Shown piece by piece: positions 33,116 to 46,005 of a stretch of 64,000 nt of DNA. The position numbers and the translations under genes are program-made. The notes beneath the pieces were generated by a model, which saw only the letters and a program-made list of their open reading frames with translations, did not search any database and was not told the DNA's origin. Source of the DNA: Gentiana macrophylla (lineage: Eukaryota; Streptophyta; Magnoliopsida; Gentianales; Gentianaceae); assembly GCA_026214975.1 (NCBI GenBank), contig CM047806.1:101758239-101822238 (forward strand), in the 5' to 3' direction. Position 1 is the stretch's first letter. Each line of letters opens with the position of its first letter.

Positions 33116-36100
33116 ATGTCTTTTACCCGAGTTGAACCCGGAATGATCATCTCACTCGATCAATTTGTTGCTAGATACACAGATCAAACCTTAGCCAAAG
33201 AAATTGCAGATAAAATTAGAAAAATCAAAGGGTTGGAGCAAGTGTTCAACATCAATCTAAAGAATGTATGTCTGGACGACATTGGCGACTTCTATGAGTT
33301 CGGAAGCAAAACCATAGAGAATGATGTAATAACTTATATCACTCGAGTCAATGGAAATATGATTAAGGTGACATAGACCCTAATTGCAGATATATTTGGT
33401 TTTGAGAAATATGGACATACTTCTGTTCTCAAAATATCAAAAGAACAGAGAGAAACTTTGGAAAGATATTGCAATCTCTCGGAGAATCAAATGTATCATT
33501 GTCTGATCTACAGTGGTCGCTCAAGCCGCATTGAACTTCTTAACCAAGATGCTAGCTAATTGCATAATTGGAAACGCAGGCAACTTCAAGTGAATCTCTC
33601 GGGCACAAAATTAGACCTGCTTTATGTAATTTGGTTCAGAGAAGATTTCAATTGGCAGAGATATATTTTTTATCAGCTAGTAGCACAATCTTCTTATGTG
33701 CCCAAGAAGAAAAATGCAGAGAAGAAATGAAGATTCTATCTCAAGAAGACTCTTGCTCTCCTAGCTCAAGGAATCATTGATCATTTTGGTATCGCAAGGA
33801 GAAAAGAAACTGCAATTGTTGATGGTGAAATTGCAGCCAAAAAAGAAAAATCCAAGAAGAGAAAAACTGAAGGTTCTGAAGCTGAACCTAAGAAGAAGAG
33901 AAAAAGATCATCTAAGAAGAAAATGACATCTGGAGAAGCACTGGAAGACTTTGAAAAATTAAGAGAAAAGAAAAGAAAACTGGAAGAGTGGGAAAAAGGA
34001 AGTACTGTGGCTTTAGCTGAAAAAGTTTTGAAAGTTTCACTAGCAAAATTAGCTACCTCAGTCGCTGAAAGCCCAGCAAAGAAATCCAGAACTGAGGAAA
34101 CCCCCACCAAACAAGTCATTGCTGAAGTAGAACCTGTTGTTGAAGACATACATGTTCAAGAATCAGCAAATGAATTACAAGACATTGTTCCATCACTATT
34201 AGAAGCTGACACTCAAGGGGAACAAATCCTGAGAGCTGAAGTTGATGATGAGGAAACTGATAGTGATGAGGAACCGGTTAGACTCGTGTAATTTCAATGC
34301 TCAATCTGATATCTTTATCAAGATCAACACCATAAAAATCAAGCATCCAAAATCGAATAAGAAGAATCCATCAAAGAACCGAAGCTTCTCACCCCAAGAA
34401 AGAGAAGTGCTTGTTGAATCTAGACCACACAAGTCATCGCTCTGAATGAGCTTGTTAAAGAAAGAAAACTCTGAAAAGGAAGTTGAAGATATCAAAGAGA
34501 AAGAACCATTCATCGAACCGGGTACTATACTGTCGCTGAACCTATTGCTACTGAGCCATAGGAAATTGAATCAAAGATGGATTATGTACAAGTTGTTGAA
34601 CTTGCGGTGAAAAAGTCGAACCAATCACCATAACCGAATCCCAACCAAAAGTTGTAGTCGAAGAAAAATTGGAAATCGAACAAGCAACCTTAGTTCCGTG
34701 GTTAATGCCGAACGTTAATCATCTCGGGCTTGTTGGCCGAGGGGAATCCAAAGAAACCGATGTTTGAAAAATATGCAGCTGATAACGTGTTAGGACAAGT
34801 TGAGAACTTAGCTCAATCAAATTTGGAATCAGTTACTGAAGCTGAGGATCCAAGTATTAACATTGGAAAACTGATTGAAGCTGACTGTAGAAGACTTGAT
34901 GATTATCAGTATTGGAAGTTCACTATATTCCAAATCAAAGAAGTCAACTTGCGGAAATGGAATGAATTAAAAAAATGGGTTTTTGAGCTATTCGACATCA
35001 CTCATCTATCCCAACTTTTTAGATCTGAAGAATTTTTAAGCACTGGATACTCACTCATTAGAAACAGATATTGGGAGAGATATGCCAAAGAGGGAGACTC
35101 AAAAGCAAAGAAGGATGACAATGATGATGATGATGACTCTCAAGGAGACCCTGATTTACAGAAATGGATTCTTGCATCTTTGCAAGAAAAAGAAACAAAG
35201 GAAGATGTTAACGAAGAAGATCAATCAGAAGAAAGTTCTGATGGAAGTGAAGAAACAAAAACTGACTCAGATAATCAGTCTGAAGACCAAGAAAAGGATG
35301 GATATCAATCTCCGACTGACAAAAGTATTATGTATATAACAAAAGATGAGGCTGACCAAGCTAAGGCTAATCTAATTGAAGAAGAAAACAAAGCAAAGGA
35401 AGTTGTTTGAGAAGAAGAAAGAAAGAAAGCTGAAGATTTCAAAGATAACTGGAATATGCTGAAAATGTCAAAGCACCTAGAGCTGACAAAGGTAAATCTA
35501 AAGATAAGAAAACTGAGAATGAAGTGCCTACACAAGCTGACACTATCAGATTCTAGTTCAATGAGCTTGTGACAATTCAGAAAGATGATCTGAGTGTATT
35601 TGGAAAAGTATTCTCTCAATGGAAGAAAGCGAGAATCGAAAGAGATAACATGGAAAAGAAATCAATAAAGGTCAAGGAAGACTATCATGACACTCTAATT
35701 GCCATCGTGAAAACAACCATTGAATCGACGTAAGAAAATCGAGACTCAAGGAAGATTGGAAGGCATTCTCAACAATGTGGTTGATAGACTCGATCTTACC
35801 GAATGCAATGAAAGACTCAATTGTTGCACAAACCATATTGGCATCAAACCAGCAGCATCTAAATTCCTACATCATGAGCTTGATCAACAAAGATGATGTC
35901 AATAAGGGGGAAATTTTGGACATGTTAAAGTCAATGCAATTGATATGCCTCAAGTTCTTGGATGTATTGATGAGAAACTGGCGGAACTGAAGAAAGCTAG
36001 AGGTGAGTTTACTGATGAAGAAATGGAACTGATTGCAAAGTTCTCATAACCAACTAAGAAAAGACTCGCTCTAGACTCACAGCTGTACAGTGTTTTCAAA

Positions 36101-36505
36101 TGACTACCTACTCAAGAAGGCGTATCAAGGGAACAAGCCTTAAAGACATTTCTGAATATGCAAAAGGTTCTTGTTCACTATCGGAACAAACTGGGTAAAT
36201 GAGAGAGAAATGGTACTCTAGATTAGGCCTCGGATCAGGTTGAAAATATCAACTCGAGTTTGTTCGAAATTTCATCAAGACAGCCACAAGTGAAAGATTA
36301 AGGAGAGTCAAGCTTCATTTTTGATGTGTTATTCAAAAGCAAGTTATTCAACAAGCACACTATGACCGATTCATGGAACATTTGGGCAAACATCCATGGA
36401 ATCGAGAGCATAGAAACTAACTTAGCTATTAAAGAAGCTGCTGAAATCTTTTACATCAAGTCAAGTGAAGCTGGTCAAGAGATAGGAAAAGAAGCTGGAA
36501 CTTAG
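33116..36505 (+). pseudogene. Element B third ORF (SIRE-type, sometimes called env-like), broken
   Basis: Starts MSFTRVEPGMIISLDQF at 33116. The first part has the pattern FYEFGSK... ITYITRVNGNMIKVT..LIADIFGF, matching the N-terminal domain of the third ORF of element C and of plant transposon ORFs in general. Next come lysine/glutamate-rich stretches (33900-34290), then a conserved block at 34850-35060 (LIEADCRRLDDYQYWKF, ELFDITHLSQLFRSEEFLS), an acidic run (35100-35320), a helical region (35570-35960, LASNQQHLNSYIMSLINKDD) and a C-terminal block (35985-36505, NIWANIHGIES). I see no signal peptide or clear membrane segment. At least eight breaks are present. The function of this ORF is not established. 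Confidence 0.75.
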
Positions 36506-36642
36506 TTTCTTTTCATGTACTTGTATTTTAATACCGTGTAACTCAGTTATCAATAAAATCTCAGTTTCTCAGTTCTTTGTGTTCTTTACTTTATTTTGTC
36601 CTTATCTTTTTGCATTGCTTTTAAGGAGGGTATTGACATCAT

Positions 36643-36657
36643 CAAAAAAGGGGAAAT
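36643..36657 (+). other. Polypurine tract of element B
   Basis: AAAAAAGGGGAAAT just before the 3' LTR. The phrase ATCATCAAAA-GGGGAAAT is shared with element C (48196-48214) and with the second B copy (61908-61930, minus). Confidence 0.85.
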
Positions 36658-38433
36658 CGTTGGAAATAAAATTTATGTTTTGATGATGATTCATCATTAT
36701 CTTAATTGATATATTTAACCCCATTGATGAAGTTATAGTGCAAAGCAAAAAGATGTCTAGAATTCAATGCATAGGATTTAATAGAGTCTGATATTTGTAT
36801 AAATTAAATCAGACAAGAATTGTTATAGATCTAGGATCAGAACTGAGAAAACGAGAAACTGATTTGTTGACCTGAGTTCATAGCCGAAGATTAATCAGCT
36901 TTGAGAACTGACTAAGAGCATACCCACTGAACTGAAGAATGTAAGTTCGCTGAGGGACACAGACTCGGTTGAATTAACTAGAACTGAAGAACTGAGGGTT
37001 CAGACGCAGTTATTGAAGACTGAAGAACTGAGGGTTCAAACTCAGTTTTGAAGACTTGAGCCGAGACTGTAAAGTTAGAATTCAGGAAAGTCTGTGATGA
37101 CTTGAACTGACTTTATGGATCTTGACAGGAGGACTAAGTGTCATAAGGACAATGATATCTTAGCTGAGTTATGAGTTATGGTGTACTCTGATTAAGTCAA
37201 TAATAATCAGATATGAAATGGAGTACTGAGTTTTTGAAGAAGAGTAAAAACTCAGTTAATGCTCTTGAGCTGAAAACTGACTAAAACAAGCTTTAATACT
37301 AAGGTCAAGGAAAGCTGAAAGAAAATATGTCCGTTATAAAGATAACAACTTTATTGAACGCACAGAAATGTCAGAAAGGACACTGACATATATCAGGACA
37401 AGCAGGACCACTAACGGATACAAGGATTCAAGTTCTAACGTTCGATTTCATCTAACCGTTGGTGAAACCCTTATAAATAGATACTTCTACTCACAATTAA
37501 GAAATGTGGAATTCTCAGATTCAATCTAGTCAAGAAAGATTATCTAAAAAGGGAAAGTAAAACAAGAGAATTCCTGCTAAGTGCTTTATTGCAAGATCAA
37601 GAAACCTTCAAGTGTTCATAAGCATTCAAGGAAAGATCAAGAACAACACTAGAAGAGACACAACAAGCCTGAGCATATTTTATATCTAGAAGAAGAAGCT
37701 CGAAACACAATTTGGATCATACTTATTGATTCAAGTCTCAACTTTGATTTTATCAAAGGTTCAGACTGTGAAACACCAAGAAGGTGTGAAGGACAGTTGA
37801 GTGCAGTCAGGAAGACTGTGTTTGTGTAGAGCTGGTGAAGAGGCAATTCTATCCTCTAAGAACCAGTGTAGGAAGCTTAGTTCAAACAGCAATTCTACCT
37901 GTTGAAGACTGATGCTGGGAGATTGTCAAGCTAGGGATTAGTGAAGGACAATCAAGCGTTTAGAATTTACTTTGTGTCTTGTAACTGTAAACCTCAATAA
38001 CATAGTGGATTCGGCCTCCTACATCACAGGAGAAGAGAGGACTGACATGATTACACTACCTAGAACCTCTATAATCTCTCTTATTTATTTACTTACTTAC
38101 TTTACGCATTTATTTACTACATCTAAGATTATATTGCACCTGATCACAGACTCAGCAAACATAAGAAAATGAGTCAGCACAACATTACACTGCATTATAT
38201 TTAGATGAACTTATAAACTCAAGTTTTATTTAAAAGCTTAACTTTATCCGCTGTCGGTTAACTCAGTTAAGGATAAGTCAGTTCTAACTTATACGCAGCT
38301 AAGTTAGCTTAACTCCACACAAGTTTAAAGATGAACTCAATCTACACAAGATTCAGTTTTCAGTTAGGTTTTTGGGGACAAGTTTATTCACCCCCGCCTC
38401 TAAACTTGTGTTATCCTTTCCAAGGGACCAACA
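36658..38433 (+). repeat. 3' LTR of element B
   Basis: 1,776 bp, collinear with the 5' LTR. The first base pair is CG in place of TG. It ends AAGGGACCAACA before the CTTCT duplication. Confidence 0.93.
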
Positions 38434-38438
38434 CTTCT

Positions 38439-38606
38439 TATCACTTGCTTTCTTGCCTTGGCGTTTTGGTGATGCTCTTCCAGATTTCATCATTCTTATC
38501 CTCTTGGTCATCAATGCGATTTGTTCTTGCATTTCATCCAGTTCATCATCATGACCAGTTGATGATTGTTCATTGTGTGCAGCAGCCAGTGTTGTGGTCT
38601 TTGTCA
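38439..38606 (-). pseudogene. Element D gag, middle fragment between two insertions
   Basis: 168 bp lying between element C (right) and element B (left). Reads TTTLAAAHNEQSSTG, then EQIALMTKRIRMMKSGRAS and PKRQGKKASDKK. This is the basic segment just before the zinc knuckle in SIRE-type gag. The knuckle is found on the other side of element B at 29521-29560, which confirms that the two pieces were joined. Confidence 0.85.
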
Positions 38607-38611
38607 CTTCC

Positions 38612-40002
38612 TGTTAGGAACTTTTTATGTTTTGATGATGGCCATACTAGCTGTTATAGCAAGCCTGAAATAAGTTAGAATTCTTTGTATAAGTCTTTAC
38701 TTAGAGTCTGACATATTGTATAAGTTAAGTCAGACAAGTATTGTACTAGTTGGTAGGACGGCAAAGTAAAACAAAGATTCGGCAGAGTGAAGCCACCAAG
38801 CACCAAAGCAGAAAAGCAAAGAAAGACTTAATGGTATGACTTATAACCAAGGATGTCTCGTGATGACCTTGGATAAGTCTAAGTATGTTTCAAGAGATAA
38901 AATTCAATGTTCTAATATGGTGTACACCGATCTCACCCAAATCAATGATCGGTGAAGTACAAAGATTCTCCTTAAATCAAGTAATGAAGGAAACAAAGAA
39001 TCGGCAGAGTAAACCGACTTTCGGCAAAGTAAAGGCAAAAAAACAAGGGAGGAAGATCTAAACGGCAAAGTCGATGGATCACTCGACCATTCAAAAATGG
39101 CGAAGTAATCCTTATCAGAACAGAATTGAAATATGATGAAGATTCAGAGGATCATGCATTTAATGCACAATCAATAGAGGATCAATCAAGGATGGATTTT
39201 CTGCTATACATGTGAAGGAAAAATCCGATCATTGAAATTAAGGAGAATATAATTAAGGGGGAATCAAGAATAAAATCAAGGATTATTCCCCTCATAAATA
39301 TAGCCAACGGACGGAATTTCAAATCAAGGATACTCAAGGCTATAAATAGAAGGCATTGACAAATGTATAAAATAACAATAAATAAAAAGAAAATCAAGCG
39401 TATACTCACAATTTGAAAAGCCTTCTCTCGAACTTATAAAGATTTATCTGAGATCAACTCGCACATCGTAACTACAATTTCATAGCCAAAGACTCGAGAT
39501 TGATCAATCAAGTTTGTGAATCTCATTCACAATCAATCAAGCAAATCAATCGGAAGTCATCCGAGAAGGAGTTGTGCGCGTGATAGCCGCTTTGAAGGAT
39601 TTAATCTCAACGAAGCGTGAAAGAGACTGAATCATCAAGTCGCTGCGCATCAAGGAGTGATAGTCTTGTAGATTGTGAAGCTTGGGAAGTCAAGGACAAT
39701 CATACTATTGTATCTCAGTAAAAACAATAGTGAATTCCTCCAATCATCATAGGAGAAGAGTGGATTAAGGGATTACACCACCCTGAATCACTATAAGCCT
39801 TGTGTCAATTTACTTTACTGCATTCATTTAAATTGCTTAGATTATAATCTATATCTGTGATTGTCCAAACTACTTTGAAACAACATAGTAAGAAGGGATT
39901 TATCCACGCCTAAAAGTTTTTAAATACAAGAAATTTTTTGAAACTCCACTATAGTCATTCACCCCCTCTCGACTATAGTTTTACCCTTCTCTGGGACCAA
40001 CA
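38612..40002 (+). repeat. 5' LTR of element C
   Basis: 1,391 bp, TGTTAGGAAC to GGGACCAACA. TATA-like GCTATAAATAGAAGG at about 39340. Differences from the 3' LTR are often single-base indels next to CTG or CAG. Confidence 0.95.
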
Positions 40003-40014
40003 TGGTATCGGAGC
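40003..40014 (+). other. Primer-binding site of element C
   Basis: TGGTATCGGAGC immediately after the LTR. The following bases (AGTG) are shared with element B. Confidence 0.88.
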
Positions 40015-40138
40015 AGTGTTCCTAGTATCAGAACCTGTTCAGATCTAATTTCTTGTAACAAGGAGATCACATATTTTCAAAGTAGTTTTCAAATATGAGT
40101 TTTATATTCATTCACATATAAATCTATTATTTGTACTT

Positions 40139-42235
40139 ATGGATTCCTCAAACTTTATGTCAAAATTACATGTTTTCAATGTTAATAATTTTGATGAATA
40201 TAAAATAAGAATGCTATTCATCTTGCAAAGAACTCATGAGGAGATCTTTGGACGTAATTAATGATGGACCAATCATGATCATGACTGTGGTATCCACATG
40301 AGTAGATCAAGGAAGGAAATAGACAAACCCGAAAGATTGGACAAAGGATGATGGAAAGAAGAGCAAATCTAGACTTTATGGCAAAAGATATGATTTTGAA
40401 GACTCTAGATAGCAACATGTTCATGAGAATCAAAGATTGCAAAACAAAGAAAGGAGATGTGGGACAAGCTAGCATTGATAAATGAAGGATCCAAGCGAGT
40501 TAAAGAAAATAAATTATCTCATTGCAAAATAGAAATTTGAAAATTTCAAAATGAGGACTGTGAATCCATTGATCAAATGGAAAATGATTCTCTAGCATCA
40601 TCGATGAATCGCAATGTGACTTGGACACACATATCCCCGTAAAGAAGTATGCTTAAAGATCTTGAGAGGCTTACCTCGAAAGATGGAAGATCATAACATC
40701 GATGTCGGAGGAACCACAAACCTTGTAAGCACCGACACTCGACACCGATGTCCCAACTTAAAGCTCATGAATTCGAATCGAACGGTGAAGATGGTGCTCC
40801 GCAGAGACACAAAAGCCACTGCACTGATTGCACCTCAAAGAAAGTAACTTTGCCGATTGTATCAGCAAAGAAACGCATGAACTTAAAGAACAGGTAGCTT
40901 TATTAGTTAAACGTTTTGACAGGTTTAGCAAAAAGAAGCCATTCAAAGGAAACTCATCATCAAACAAGAGGTCAAGCTCAAACAAAGACATAAAGAAGAA
41001 AAATGATGAATACAGATGCTTCAACTGCAACAAGAAAGGTCACTTCAAGGCTGATTGTCCTGAAGAAAATGATAAAGATGATGATAAGAAGAAATACAAA
41101 GCATCCGAAAGAGGAAAGGCAAGAAAGCACTCAAGGCCGAATCTAGCGTTGAAAAGAATAAAGAATCATCGATAATAACTCGAGATAATGCGATGAAGAA
41201 GAGACAATTCAGCACAATGAAAAAGCATGTCTATGCCTCATGACCAAAGAATTAGATGAAGATGAAGGTGATAGCTCAGACATTGAGAAAACAAGCCTAT
41301 GTCTAATGGCCAAAGAATCAGATGAAACTGAGGTAACATCTAGCTCTTACTCTTCATCAAATGCATCCACATCTAACACTGCACAATCTTTTATTCTCCC
41401 TTTAGATCCAGCAGACCTAGTCCAAAATCTCATGACTAAATTTGATGAAATTGAAATGAATCATGAAATTCTGGAAAAGGAATGCAAGGATCTAAGAAAG
41501 GAAAATAAAAGATTAAAGAAAGAACTGGATAAAGCAAAAGCTGAACTAACTAGTAAAGAGATCTACTCAAATGATCAACAAATAGCAGAGGTTCATACAT
41601 CTGTTGTTGTGATGAATCGATTGATAAAATCCCCTACCGCTTAAGAAAACAAATGAACGGTTTACAAACCCTCAAAAGGTTTGGATCGAGATCTGTCTTA
41701 GCTACAAATCAGGATGAGAGTAGAAACAATGGTCAACACAATTCAATCCAGGATCAACATTGAACCAAAATTCGTAAGGGACGGACTCATGGTCTCAACC
41801 ACTCATCATGCACCGTGAAGTCAAAACCCAAGATAGTAAAACAATGAGACTAATTCAAAGAATCAAGTCAATCAAAAGCAAGGACTTTCGAAAGGTAAAG
41901 GAAGACTTTACCCTTCAGAGGATGATTGGAATGTTGCACCTCCAAAATACAAGAAGAAACCATTCCATAATATGCATCATGTGCTTAAGAAAAATCAAAC
42001 TAGGTATACTCCTAGACACATGAAGCAAGTCAGGTTTCCCACTGCATATTGGAGAGTGAAGAAGGATGCAAATTCACCAAAAAAGTAGAGAAAAGTATCA
42101 GAATAACTTTAGTAGAAATACTAGAAGCTATTTTGTCATGCCTTACATATATATGAAGTTGATGACTTTAACTATCCAAAAAGAAGATCATTTGGATATA
42201 CACTTGGAGTAGGAGGCATGATCAGAACAGTATGG
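40139..42235 (+). pseudogene. Element C gag, broken
   Basis: Starts with an ATG at 40139 (MDSSNFMSKLHVFN, FDEYKIRM). The capsid region 40210-40820 is full of frame breaks. At 40828-41175 ETHELKEQVALLVKRFDRFS leads to a good zinc knuckle CFNCNKKGHFKADC (CX2CX4HX4C). At 41240-41644 an acidic part (KELDEDEGDSSDIE) is followed by a coiled coil (EKECKDLRKENKRLKKELDK). The region closes near the linker VWTQTKVWVPK at about 42230, the counterpart of GPKQIWVPK in elements B and D. Nucleic-acid-binding and particle-forming role by family. Confidence 0.82.
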
Positions 42236-43440
42236 ACCCAAACAAAGGTTTGGGTACCTAAACTTAATTAAATTGTTTTGAAGGATGTCCAGTACATAGG
42301 CAAGTGGATATTCCGCATACATAACATGAAACAAGAGATGGCTCACTGACTTCAAGGCTTTTGATGGACCCAAAGTCACATTTGGAGGCAAAGAAAACCC
42401 TGGCAAGATTAAGGGGGAAGGCACAATGCTCAAGAACAATCTGAAAATTCAAAATGTGGCATATGTCAAGGGACTTAATTTCAATCGATGAGCATCACCA
42501 ATTTTGTGACAAAGGCTACAATGTGCACTTCAACAAGGAAGGATGGAAAGTCATTCACAGCCAAACAAACATGATAGTACTTGCAGGAAGAAGAAAAGAT
42601 AACATGTATGTGGTGGATTGGAAATGTAGAAAGCAGAAACATGTTTGTTTGTCAAAAACAAATCATCAACTAGCCGGATATGGCATAGAAGACTAAATCA
42701 CCTAAATTTCAAGACCATCAACAAATTATCAAAGAACAAGTAAGTTGAAGGACTGCCAGAGATCACATACAAGAAAGAAAGTCTATGTGATACATGTCAG
42801 AAAGGGAAACAAATCAAAAGTTCATTCAAGTCAAAACCCTATCAATAACAACAAGAATTCTACATCTGTTGCATATGGACCTGTTTGGACCAGTCACACC
42901 AGTAAGTGTAAGTGGTAAGAAATACACCCTGGTAGATGACTACTCAAAATACACCTAGACCATCTTCATGAACAAGAAGAAAGAGACACTCAAAAAGCCG
43001 ATTTGTTAAGAAGACTCCAAAATGAGAAAGAATCGAAAATCATCAAGATCGAGATCGGATAGAGGCACCGAATTTCTTAATGAAATTATCGAAACCTATT
43101 GTGAAGAAAATGGAGTCTTGCATCAATTATCTCTGCAGCAGAGAACCCCACAACAAAATGGTGTAGCGAGAAAGAAGAAACAGAAATCTCAAAGAAGCGA
43201 TCGAACAATGATTGCGAAGCATGCTTGCCAAAGAGATTTTAAATTTGAAAGCAAATGCAACACAACATGCCATATCTGCGAAATGCAGATCAATTATCAA
43301 CAAACATCATGGAAAGACTCCATATGAAATATGGAATGGTAGAAAACCTAATATCTCATATTTACATATGTTTGGATCAAAATGTTTTTTTGCAGGAATC
43401 ACCAGCATGCCTTTAATGAAAAGGTGATGAAGCAATCATT
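42236..43440 (+). pseudogene. Element C protease remnant and integrase, frameshifted
   Basis: The protease active site near 42290-42330 is scrambled: the WYIDSGC codons cannot be read. The following segment is clear in pieces (DGPKVTFGGKENPGKIKG, LKIQNVAYVKGLN, then FCDKGYNVHFNKEGWKV, NMYVVDW at 42454-42640). The integrase shows HLNFKTINKLSKN, EGLPEITYKKESLCDTC, LLHMDLFGPVTPVS (first Asp), DDYSKYTWTIF-like codons, RSDRGTEFLNEIIETYCEEN (second Asp) and TPQQNGVARKKK, where the catalytic Glu is expected, and KTPYEIWNGRKPNISYLHMF. At least six frame breaks are present. Confidence 0.85.
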
Positions 43441-45385
43441 ATGGGATACTCAGACACCAGCAAAGCATTCAGAGTACTCAACAAAAGAACATTGGTGATT
43501 GAAGAATCAATACATGTAGTCTTTGATGAACCAAATACAAATGGTGAAAGTCTTCAAGAACAAGAAGAAGAAGCAGCACAAAGACAAGTGTATATGAATA
43601 CAACAGTACCATCAACTATTCTGCATCACAACTTTGGAAATCAAGATGAGCCACAAGTCAATACAACAGAAGAAGCACCAGAACTTGAAGCTCATGCACA
43701 ACATGAAATTACAGAAACACCAAGTGAAGAACAACTTCAACCAGACCTAAATTGGCTTGGAGATCATCCTGAAGAACAAGTTATTGGAGATATTCACATA
43801 GGAGTAAGAACCAGAAGACAACTGGAGCATATGTTAACATGTTTTCTATCACAAGTGGAACCCAAGACAATAGATGATGCAATTCAAGATGCAGATTGGA
43901 TCACAGCCATGCAAGAATAACTAAATGAATTTGAAAGAAATGAAGTCTGGGAACTTGTTTACATACCAGATATGGCCAACATCATTGGAACAAAATGGGT
44001 ATTTAGAAACAAGATGGATGAGCAAGGAATTGTTGTCAGAAACAAGGCAAGGCTAGTTGCAAAAGGCCATTCTCAAGCAGAAGGAATAGATTATGATGAA
44101 ACATTTGCACCAGTAGCAAGACTGGAGGCAATCAGACTATTTCTAGCTTTTGCTGAACACAAAGATTTCAAAGTCTATCAAATGGATGTCAAGAGTGCAT
44201 TTTTTAATGGACTTTTGGAAGAAGAAGTGTATGTGGAACAAACCCCGGGTTTCCAACTCAAAGGAAAGGAAGACAAAGTATACAAACTAAAGAAAGCTCT
44301 TTATGGACTCAAACAGGCACCCAGAGCCTGGTATGAAACACTATCACAATTTCTGATCAAGAATGGATTCAACAAGGGAACTATAGATAAGACTCTATTC
44401 AAACTAGAGGAAGGAACAAGCACATTGCTAGTACAAATCTATGTTGATGACATCATCTTTGGATCAGAGGATGAAAAGTTATGTGAGAAATTTGCAAATC
44501 TAATGAAAAGCAAATTTCAGATGAGCATGATGGGAGAATTAAGCTATTTCCTTGGTCTTCAAGTAAAGCAAATGAAGGATGGCATTTTCATTAGTCTAGC
44601 CAAGTACACAAAAGACCTTATACACAAGTATGGTATGGACACAAATGGAACAGCAGATACACCAATGTGTGCAAGAGTCATTCTTGGAAAAGATGAAACT
44701 GGAAAGGATGTTGATCAGAAAATGTATAGAGGAATCATTGGATCCCTACTATACTTAACTGCAAGCAGACTTGATATAGAATTTGCAGTAGGAGTGTGTG
44801 TAAGATTTCAAGCCCAACCAAAAGAATCACATCTTCTAGCAGCCAAAAGAATAATCAAACACTTGAAAAACACTATCAATGTAGGAATTTGGTAGCCAAA
44901 AGATGGAGGACTCAAGTTGATATCATATTCAGACACTGACTATGATGGATGCAGAATAGATAGAAAAAGCACATCTGGAACTTGTCAAATGCTAGGCAGC
45001 AGACTAGTTTCATGGTTTAGCAAAAAGCAAAACTCTATATCTACATCAACAAAGCAGAAGGTAATATATAGCGGCGAGCGGCTTGTTGTGCACAAGTACT
45101 TTGGATTAGACAACGCTAAGGGACTATGGAGTGGAGGAGAAAACAATTCCAATCATGTGTGATAACACAAGTGCAATATCTATTACTGAAAATCCAGTAC
45201 TGCATTCAAGAACAAAGAACATTGATGTTTGACATCATTTTATCAGAGATCATGTTGAAAAAAGAGATGCCATTCTAAAATACATACCCACCGAAGATCA
45301 ATTGGGTGATATCTTCACTAAACCACTCAGTCATGAAAGATTTAGCATGTTGAGAACTGAGTTAGGAATGATTGAAATCGACTAA
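43441..45385 (+). pseudogene. Element C reverse transcriptase and RNase H, nearly intact
   Basis: One frame with few stops. At 43441-43920: integrase tail and acidic linker (NTNGESLQEQEEEAAQRQ). After a TAA at 43918 the RT runs openly to 44895: [57 protein letters not shown] (first catalytic Asp), [27 protein letters not shown] (catalytic YVDD), [18 protein letters not shown]. RNase H follows a TAG: SYSDTDYDGCRIDRKSTSG, then KQNSISTSTKQ in shifted context and, near the end, GDIFTKPLSHERF and a TAA at 45383. Lineage marks fit SIRE. Two in-frame stops and at least one shift after 45065 are present. Confidence 0.92.
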
Positions 45386-46005
45386 AAACCAAAGAGTGGC
45401 TAACTGGAGTAATCGAGTAATTGACTTCATCTACTGATCAAACCTTTGCCATTACAGGAGATGTAGCAGGTAAGGCAATCGGTACTCAATGAAGTTAACT
45501 TTCTTGATTGTTAGAACAGTCAAATAAAGCGGCTCGATGAAAAAAGTCACTACAATCGGCTAAGTGACCAAAGAAAGGCACTTCACCGAAGTAAAGATGG
45601 GAATCATGGGTAAATTAAAGTGTGAACATAATCAACTCTTATACACGTGGAGAATAAGGGAGTTACGAAAGATTATTCTCAAGATGATTACACACGTGGA
45701 GATCAATTTATAATTATATTATTCATTTCAATTACAAACGCCTCGATTCCCGGGCTCTATCATTACTTACCACAATCCACTCCCCCACTTCATTCGAATA
45801 TCGCGATTTACATACACAAAATCACGCCATTATGTCACAAAATCCTTCCATATTCAAACCACGTTCACACTACCCAAATCATCATATATAAACTACACTT
45901 AGAAATTTTTAGAAATCTTTACACTCTTTTGCAAAATTACAAGCCCTACTTTTGATTCTCTCTGAAAACTCAAAGTATTCTTCTCTAAACATTGATCAAT
46001 TATCA
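45386..46005 (+). other. Spacer between pol and the third ORF of element C
   Basis: About 620 bp with no recognised domain. A 102-codon frame (45647-45955) overlaps it but shows nothing known. Confidence 0.6.

Larger units (their letters stand above)
29591..38433 (+). mobile_element. Element B: pol-less SIRE-type copia retrotransposon
   Basis: 8,843 bp with LTRs 29591-31377 and 36658-38433, target duplications CTTCT (29586-29590 and 38434-38438), PBS and polypurine tract. The interior keeps gag remnants (31540-32745) and a long third ORF region (33116-36505) but shows no integrase, RT or RNase H. The GPKQIWVPK linker is followed at once by a stop and then third-ORF DNA, so pol was lost in one block. 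It is inserted in element D gag. A second copy of the family starts at 60128. Mobility would depend on proteins from an autonomous SIRE element. Confidence 0.92.

Noticed and set aside
33781..34149. 122-codon minus-strand frame rich in S, F and L
   Set aside because: Shadow of the K/E-rich third ORF of element B on the plus strand.
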